Below, piece by piece: positions 59,719 to 64,000 of a stretch of DNA of 64,000 nucleotides. The position numbers and the translations under genes are program-made. Every line of letters begins with the position of its first letter. Position 1 is the first letter of the stretch. The stretch lies in NCBI GenBank assembly GCA_000622025.1, contig KK211387.1, positions 229,325 through 293,324 of the forward strand. Reading direction: 5' to 3'. Below the pieces are notes generated by a model, which had not been told where the DNA came from, did not search any database, and saw only the letters and a program-made list of their open reading frames with translations. The stretch is from Lachnospiraceae bacterium AD3010. Its GTDB lineage: Bacteria > Bacillota > Clostridia > Lachnospirales > Lachnospiraceae.

Positions 59719-60132
59719 TTAGTTTGATGGCGGCTGGGGTCCGGATGTTTTTCCCGGAGCCTTCGGGCCATGCGTCTTGTTTTCTTCAGGGGCTTCCCAG
59801 CTTGCTGTATCCGAAATGATCCAGCCGGTAATCTTATAATCCTGTCCGTTCCCGTCAGGAACGATGCGGACCTGAAGCTCGTCCATGCCTGTTCCAAAGG
59901 GGAATGAAAAGGTGGTTTCTCCCTCGGGGATTATAGTTAAGGAGGACAGCTTCTCCTCAGCCTCATTACAGGCCTCATAGTAGTCCTTTGTCCGCTTTAC
60001 GAGGGCGTTGCTCTGCTCCAGGCTGTGTCTTGCCGTGGAATATGCAATGCCGCTGAAGGAGAAGAGGCAGATACTTACAAGCACTACGATGAGCATGGGG
60101 AGGCCGATATTTCTTGGGGTAGTGTCTCCCAT
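59719..60132 (-). CDS. Pilin-like/pseudopilin-associated membrane protein
   Basis: 137 residues. One N-terminal helix (IGLPMLIVVLVSICLFSFSGIAYST) and an extracytoplasmic part with a charged helix and a Pro/Gly-rich tail (GPKAPGKTSGPQPPSN). There is no clear prepilin peptidase site (no G|xxxxE). By position, 20 bp before pilT and 1 bp after another small membrane protein, it is part of the pilus/secretion machine; a specific role is not evident. Confidence 0.7.
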   Translation of the reverse strand: MGDTTPRNIGLPMLIVVLVSICLFSFSGIAYSTARHSLEQSNALVKRTKDYYEACNEAEEKLSSLTIIPEGETTFSFPFGTGMDELQVRIVPDGNGQDYKITGWIISDTASWEAPEENKTHGPKAPGKTSGPQPPSN

Positions 60133-60133
60133 A

Positions 60134-60568
60134 TCATAGACCTCCTTTCAGGGCATGCTTTATGCTAAGGTCGTAAAAGGGCTCAATAGGCTCATTTTGG
60201 GTACTGTCCTTAGCAGAGTAGCAGAGCATATCAGCCTGTATCAGCTTCCCGCTTTCGGATAAGGAAATTGTGAGCCTGTACTTGTCGTCACAAAAGAGCT
60301 TTTCATAGCCTGTTTCCATATTACCCGTAAAACCGGCGGAGTTAAGGAGGGAATCCATTTCCTCCTTTGTTTCCGAGGAACGGATGATCTCCGCAGCAGA
60401 ATCTGTCTCTCTTAAGGCCGCACCCTGATCTTCTGCCCGGGAGGACATTTCATAGGCATTTCCGAATACGGACATAGATGCTGCCATAGCCAGGCAGAAG
60501 AAAACAATTGCAAATACCAGCTCCAGAAGCATGAGATTACCGGATGAAAGCCTGTTTCCTGTCTTCAT
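60134..60568 (-). CDS. Prepilin-like membrane protein
   Basis: 144 residues. The N-terminus SSGNLMLLELVFAIVFFCLA resembles a type IV prepilin: a short basic leader, Gly, then a hydrophobic helix with Glu, although the Glu is six residues after the Gly instead of five. The C-terminal part has two Cys (FCDDKYR, MLCYSAK) that could form a disulfide. Probably a minor pilin/pseudopilin. It abuts both neighbours in the operon. Confidence 0.7.
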   Translation of the reverse strand: MKTGNRLSSGNLMLLELVFAIVFFCLAMAASMSVFGNAYEMSSRAEDQGAALRETDSAAEIIRSSETKEEMDSLLNSAGFTGNMETGYEKLFCDDKYRLTISLSESGKLIQADMLCYSAKDSTQNEPIEPFYDLSIKHALKGGL

Positions 60569-61060
60569 CTAAGCACCACCTCCGCTTTTCACGGCGAGAC
60601 AGGTTGTCAGGCTGTTTCCCGATCTGTCAGTGAATTTAAGGGAAATGAGCCTGTCGGAAAGCTCCTCGGCCGAAAAGGAATCCATTTCCAGTATTTCCGT
60701 GCCGCTGTCCATTTTCGCTCCCTCAAGGAGCTTCTGCTCAAGATACAGCTCCCTTAAGTAACCGTCATATGCATAAATGCAGGTTACATAGACCTCATCC
60801 TTAACCGGATTCGAGATCAGAACGGCATCCTGCCCCTTAAACTGTCCAACCCGGATCTGTCCCTCTCTGTCATTTGCTCTGAATTTTTCGGTAAGATACA
60901 TAACGGCAGTTTTATTGTCATAATTTCCGTCCGATCTTACCAGTATCTTTTGGTAGATCTGGACCGACATCATCACGATCCCCAGAGCTGACAGCGTAAA
61001 GACCAGAAATAGCAGTATGGGGAAGATATCGTTTATCCTGTTTCTGCCCCGCATATTCAT
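60569..61060 (-). CDS. Small pilus-operon membrane protein (DUF4860-like)
   Basis: 163 residues. One N-terminal helix (IFPILLFLVFTLSALGIVMMSV) followed by a beta-rich extracytoplasmic domain (VLISNPVKDEVYVTCIYAYDGYLREL). The form resembles DUF4860-type proteins of clostridial pilus loci, as far as memory allows; function is unknown. The start overlaps the previous stop (ATGA). Confidence 0.7.
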   Translation of the reverse strand: MNMRGRNRINDIFPILLFLVFTLSALGIVMMSVQIYQKILVRSDGNYDNKTAVMYLTEKFRANDREGQIRVGQFKGQDAVLISNPVKDEVYVTCIYAYDGYLRELYLEQKLLEGAKMDSGTEILEMDSFSAEELSDRLISLKFTDRSGNSLTTCLAVKSGGGA

Positions 61061-61386
61061 TGGCTACTTGAAGAAGCTCCTTTCACGGTGATAGTGATCT
61101 CCGGTGGTATCCTGCTGCCTGTGATCTTATAGTCCACAAGAAAAAGATCCTTGTCATAGCTAAGGCCGTAGACTCTTTCCACATAGTCAAGGTTTTTCGG
61201 GTATCTGCCTGTGGTTGCATAGCAGTAGGTGACGTCACGCTGCAGTGCCCGTAATAGGCTTTCCTTCTGTCTCTCGGTATTGCCTCTGGAGGCCAGATTC
61301 ACCGAGAGAAGAAACAGCACCATAATAAGGGCAAAGCTTATGATAGTGAATACTGTTTTATTATCAGTGTTTTCGTTTTGCTTCAT
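61057..61386 (-). CDS. Small pilus-operon membrane protein
   Basis: 109 residues. One N-terminal helix (TVFTIISFALIMVLFLLSVNLA) and a short extracytoplasmic domain with YCYATTGRYPKNLDYVERVYGL, a stretch that resembles the exposed region of some pseudopilins (CY.TTG.YP..L). It overlaps both the pilC stop and the next start by ATGA, so it is translated with them. Specific role unknown. Confidence 0.7.
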   Translation of the reverse strand: MKQNENTDNKTVFTIISFALIMVLFLLSVNLASRGNTERQKESLLRALQRDVTYCYATTGRYPKNLDYVERVYGLSYDKDLFLVDYKITGSRIPPEITITVKGASSSSQ

Positions 61387-62420
61387 ATAGACGATACCAT
61401 TCCGAGGAAGGGTATGATGACCGACATAAGTATGGCCCCGATAATGAGAGACAGGGATACGATAAGCACCGGCTCGATAGCCCCGAGGGCTCTGTCAATG
61501 CTGTTATCAATGCTTTTCTGTGAAAGATCGGATATCTGCTGCATTACCGTGTCCGAGGAACCGGTGCGGTTCCCTATGGTCATCATCCGCGCAGGCACGC
61601 CGGAAAGGATCCCGGCTTCCTTCAATGCCTCATCGAAGGGTGCTCCCGCATCCAGTTTTTTCTTACATTCATCGATCTTTCTTCTGAAAGAATCATCATC
61701 TATTATCTCAGAGACCATCTCTATACCGAAGTCGGCGGAAAAGCCGGAACGGAGGGCAAGAGCCAGACCGTCCGAAAAACGGCTTAAGGAAATATCATTC
61801 CTTAGCTTCTTAAAGAATCTGAAATTTGAAAGAAAGGCCAGACCGGATCTCCTACCCTTCTCCGTGCGGAGACATACTATTATCAATACAAGGATAAGGG
61901 CAAGAATCACCACAACGGCTATGGAATACTTCCTGATGGTGTCACCTGCATCAAACATTAAACCCGCGAATCCTGTCATCTCAGTACCGAGCTGTCTGAA
62001 TACCTGCCTGAATACCGGCATTACCTGCAGTAACAGAACGAGGATAACAACGAGGATCATGCCTGCCATAACAATGGGATATGTTACCGCCTGTCTTATG
62101 GAACGGCTGATCTCCTCTTCCCTCGTGTAGTGGATGCGGAGAGCCTCCATAACGTTATCAAGTGTTCCGGTCTCCTCACCGATACGGGTCATTTTCACCA
62201 CATAGGAGGGAAAGACACCGGTGCTCTCCATTGCATTATTAAGATAACCGCCTTCCTCTAGCTTTGCCTGTATGTCAAAATAAAGCTTTTTTTCTTCCGG
62301 TGATGCCTCGGAATCCTCTCCCATCATATGAAGTCCTTCGATGGAGGAGATGCCTGATTTTATGATCATGGCCATCTGGCCGCAGAAATAGGAAAGATCG
62401 GTGTTGCTTAGCTTTTTCAT
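61383..62420 (-). CDS. pilC: Type II secretion/type IV pilus inner-membrane protein PilC/GspF
   Basis: 345 residues from the ATG at 62420, the likely start because MKKLSNTDLSYFCGQMAMII is the usual beginning of T2SS-F proteins; the frame is open to 62525 without a ribosome site. Two T2SSF domains are visible: GISSIEGLHMM...RIGEETGTLDNVMEALRIHY and LRSGFSADFGIEMV...TIGNRTGSSDTVMQQI, each followed by membrane helices. It is the platform protein on which PilT acts. It is the first gene of the six-gene operon. Confidence 0.9.
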   Translation of the reverse strand: MKKLSNTDLSYFCGQMAMIIKSGISSIEGLHMMGEDSEASPEEKKLYFDIQAKLEEGGYLNNAMESTGVFPSYVVKMTRIGEETGTLDNVMEALRIHYTREEEISRSIRQAVTYPIVMAGMILVVILVLLLQVMPVFRQVFRQLGTEMTGFAGLMFDAGDTIRKYSIAVVVILALILVLIIVCLRTEKGRRSGLAFLSNFRFFKKLRNDISLSRFSDGLALALRSGFSADFGIEMVSEIIDDDSFRRKIDECKKKLDAGAPFDEALKEAGILSGVPARMMTIGNRTGSSDTVMQQISDLSQKSIDNSIDRALGAIEPVLIVSLSLIIGAILMSVIIPFLGMVSSI

Positions 62421-62581
62421 GTTTTGAAGGATCCCTTCATTAATACTCGTAATCGTTATTTTATCACGTTCGGGCTTTATTTGAAAGGGGCAATGGGATG
62501 TGAATAAGACAACTGACCTCAGCATAAATATCCGCTGATCGTCAGCTTAATATCTACAGCCACTCCTGATGTTCATAGCTG

Positions 62582-62827
62582 TCAGATAGGAAAATTAAGA
62601 AGGTTTGACGGGGAGATCTCCAATACCCTTGATATCTTCAGGAGCACATCCAGGGATACCGATGTCGGGACATTAGGAGCTTCTATGTTGCTGATATGTG
62701 TACGGCTGATACCTATCTTTTCCGCAAGCTGCATCTGTGTGAGATTTCTGAGTTTCCGGTAATAGGCGATATTAAGTCCTATCATGCGGTATTCTTCCGT
62801 AAAATCGTTATCTGTTAATATTTCCAA
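62582..62827 (-). CDS. XRE-family HTH regulator, short
   Basis: 81 residues from a TTG at 62827, chosen because AAGGAGG lies 8 nt upstream; the open frame to 62917 has no such site. The HTH is IGLNIAYYRKLRNLTQMQL and AEKIGISRTHISNIE, a classical XRE/Cro fold, followed by SLDVLLKISRVLEISPSNLL. It is a DNA-binding regulator without a further domain. It lies upstream of pilC on the same strand and could control that operon (inference). Confidence 0.87.
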   Translation of the reverse strand: MEILTDNDFTEEYRMIGLNIAYYRKLRNLTQMQLAEKIGISRTHISNIEAPNVPTSVSLDVLLKISRVLEISPSNLLNFPI

Positions 62828-62955
62828 TTCGATTTCCTCCTTCTTATGTAGTTTAAGAATGTAGGAGAAAATCATAAACAATTTAGTATTTTGCAAATGC
62901 ATATTTATATATAGCAAATCGGAATGCTTTTTCAGCGGTTAAAAGATTTTTTATG

Positions 62956-63276
62956 TTAAAGGACCAGAGTTCGGGAAGTGTACCTCAAGATAGATTCATA
63001 ATAGATGCCAAGCCTCTCAAAACAGTAATCCTGCTGAAAGCGGTACCTTGCAGACCTGTTACCATACAGAAGCTTATCAACAGGAACCCCGAGCAGGTCG
63101 CTTAAGCCGTAGATATTGTCAAGAGTCGGAAGGCTCTTTCCTTCGATCCAGTGATATACGCTCTGCACATTTGAGAAATTGAAGTACTCCATAACATCCT
63201 TTGGTGTTATGCCCCTGTCTTCCATAGCGTCTTTTATCAGATTTCCGGTTTTGGCTCTGTCGATCTGGCTGACCAT
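62956..63276 (-). CDS. HTH-domain regulator
   Basis: 106 residues. GNLIKDAMEDRGITPKDVMEYF and SNVQSVYHWIEGKSLPTLDNI form an XRE-like HTH (W-EG-K-P-L-N pattern), followed by YGLSDLLGVPVDKLLYGN and a C-terminal RYRFQQDYCFERLG tail. AAGGTG lies just before the ATG. It is 128 bp upstream of the other HTH gene on the same strand. The target is unknown. Confidence 0.85.
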   Translation of the reverse strand: MVSQIDRAKTGNLIKDAMEDRGITPKDVMEYFNFSNVQSVYHWIEGKSLPTLDNIYGLSDLLGVPVDKLLYGNRSARYRFQQDYCFERLGIYYESILRYTSRTLVL

Positions 63277-63305
63277 TTCTCACCTTATCCTTATTACAAG
63301 TGATC

Positions 63306-63342
63306 GTAACTGTTCAGATCCCTCCGCATTATGAACAGATAC
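63306..63342. repeat. Short hairpin repeat (GTAACTGTTCA family)
   Basis: GTAACTGTTCA (63306-63316) pairs with TGAACAGATAC (63332-63342), 10 of 11. The same ends border the elements at 43903-44048 and 63520-63666. Confidence 0.7.
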
Positions 63343-63442
63343 AGCTTTTCTTCATAGTAAACCCTTAGGGGCATTTTGTCATTGAATTTGTGGTTCAAAG
63401 TCTTTCTGAGCGAAGGATCTTCTCGCACCGGCTTCTCCAAAT

Positions 63443-63688
63443 GTGTCCCGGCTTACTAACTGTTTTTTTCGCGCTACGATCCCGCTAAGCGGGACGTGCT
63501 GATTGCTCAAAAAACAGTTGTATCTATTCAGAACCCTTCGGATTCTGAATAGATACGCGCATTCGGCTCATTAGAGTCGTGCTACGCACGAGGAGCCGAA
63601 TGCCACAATGCCAAGGTTTTCAGACGTCACTTGCGGTTCCGCAAGTGACTGTTCTGAACAGTTACAAACAGTTATCAATCCGGGACAC
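63443..63688. repeat. Palindromic element A, copy 1, interrupted by a nested element
   Basis: Element A is a nested palindrome: GTGTCCCGG ... AACTGTTTTTTT ... CCCGC-TAA-GCGGG ... AAAAAACAGTT ... CCGGGACAC. In this copy the right arm is split between AACAGTT (63513-63519) and AACAGTT (63667-63673) by the element at 63520-63666, leaving a 7-bp direct repeat on both sides. Confidence 0.75.
63520..63666. repeat. Multi-hairpin element nested in element A
   Basis: The ends GTATCTATTCAGAAC and (reverse complement) GTAACTGTTCAGAAC pair. Inside are three perfect hairpins: ATTCAGAA/TTCTGAAT, GCATTCGGCTC/GAGCCGAATGC with an inner CGTGC/GCACG, and GTCACTTGCGG/CCGCAAGTGAC. The design is like that of 43903-44048. 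There is no ORF that looks coding. Confidence 0.75.
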
Positions 63689-63760
63689 GACGAAGGATCT
63701 TCTCGCACCGGCTTCCGGCAAATGTCATCCTGAGGAGCGATAGCGACGAAGGATCTTTCC
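63689..63760. repeat. Dispersed GAAGGATCTT repeats between element A copies
   Basis: ACGAAGGATCTTCTCGCACCGG (seen also at 63413-63431, split here as ACGAAGGATCTT and CTCGCACCGG) and a fuller unit TGTCATCCTGAGGAGCGA...CGAAGGATCTTTCC at 63723-63760. Confidence 0.8.
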
Positions 63761-63776
63761 ACCGGCTTTTCCATCC

Positions 63777-64000
63777 GTGTCCCGGCTTACTAACTGTTTT
63801 TTTCGCGCTACGATCCCGCTAAGCTCATCCTTCGTCTTATAGCGAAATTTTGCTCGGCGCTGTTCCGGTCTTGCGTTTATTTCTTTGGATAACAGAAATT
63901 TTACTAAAGCAAGCCCGGCCTTCGCACTCGCAAAATTTATAAGCCTCGGATTCGCTAAGCGGGACGTGCTGATTGCTCAAAAAACAGTTATCAATCCGGG
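63777..64000. repeat. Palindromic element A, copy 2, with a 136-bp insertion
   Basis: GTGTCCCGGCTTACTAACTG... is repeated from copy 1 up to CGCTAAGC (63817-63824), then 136 bp of unrelated sequence ending in a second CGCTAAGC (63953-63960), then the rest of element A (GGGACGTGCTGATTGCTC...) to the window end. The 8-bp direct repeat suggests insertion into the central hairpin of element A. The inserted segment has no recognisable gene. The right end of this copy lies outside the window. Confidence 0.75.

Noticed and set aside
63571..63774. 67-codon minus-strand frame near the window end
   Set aside because: It lies entirely in repeat and hairpin elements; hairpin arms give open frames by chance.
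63277..64000. CRISPR array in the repeat-rich end region
   Set aside because: Repeats are palindromic, of varied length and irregular spacing, with no uniform spacers and no cas genes.

Overview
The window reads as chromosomal DNA of a low-to-mid-GC Firmicute, most likely a Clostridia/Lachnospiraceae-type anaerobe. The reasons are strong AAGGAGG ribosome binding sites, TTG starts, pyruvate phosphate dikinase, an rpsT-lepA-hemW neighbourhood, LTA-synthase-type sulfatases and a Gram-positive NlpC/P60 hydrolase. This is family-level pattern recognition; no species can be named.

Positions 1-39210 form a large cell-surface glycan locus. It holds glycosyltransferases of families GT2, GT8, GT39-like and GT-B, an ATP-grasp enzyme, a Wzx-type flippase, a CapA-like protein, a polysaccharide deacetylase, and genes for three precursor routes. 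(i) neuB-neuC-neuA make a CMP-activated nonulosonic acid, most simply N-acetylneuraminate. (ii) A WbpP-like 4-epimerase and a TviB/WbpO-like dehydrogenase can make UDP-GalNAcA. (iii) Two LTA-synthase paralogues flank a glycerophosphodiester phosphodiesterase and point to glycerol-phosphate decoration. Two acyl-carrier modules sit inside the locus. On the minus strand at 2517-8639 are ACP, SDR, MaoC, FkbH-like HAD, SGNH-like and MBOAT genes. On the plus strand at 17814-26010 are an Asp/Glu racemase, a QueC-like PP-loop enzyme, a radical SAM enzyme, glycosyltransferases, a DltA-like adenylation enzyme, an ACP and a GNAT-like acyltransferase. A second QueC-like paralogue lies at 11269-12075. The QueC-like/radical-SAM/adenylation set is the best candidate for an undescribed glycan-modification system. 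An SsuABC-type ABC importer (15196-17821) is embedded in the same run.

Positions 39211-52945 hold housekeeping and secreted proteins: ppdK, two proteins of unknown function, a secreted SH3b-NlpC/P60 hydrolase, an M6-like secreted metalloprotease, rpsT, a small protein, lepA and hemW. The gpr/spoIIP genes usual between rpsT and lepA in spore formers are absent.

Positions 53052-62420 link cyclic-di-GMP signalling to a type IV pilus/type II secretion apparatus. A PAS-GGDEF(degenerate)-EAL protein, an HD-GYP-like protein lacking the GYP motif and a PilT-like protein with a damaged Walker A box form one overlapping operon. It converges, with overlapping stop codons, on a minus-strand operon of pilC/gspF, four pilin-like membrane proteins and an intact pilT. 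Two small HTH regulators follow (62582-63276).

Intergenic regions are rich in repeats. There is a dispersed motif of the type TCATTCTGAGCG...CGAAGAATCT, two copies of which supply the stop codons of neuB and neuA. There are REP-like GGGGACGGTTCTCTTTGAC palindromes around the ATP-grasp gene, and multi-hairpin elements, two of them showing nested insertion with short direct repeats in the last 700 bases. Several genes have a good -10 box only 6-10 nt before the start codon and no Shine-Dalgarno sequence, which suggests leaderless transcripts.
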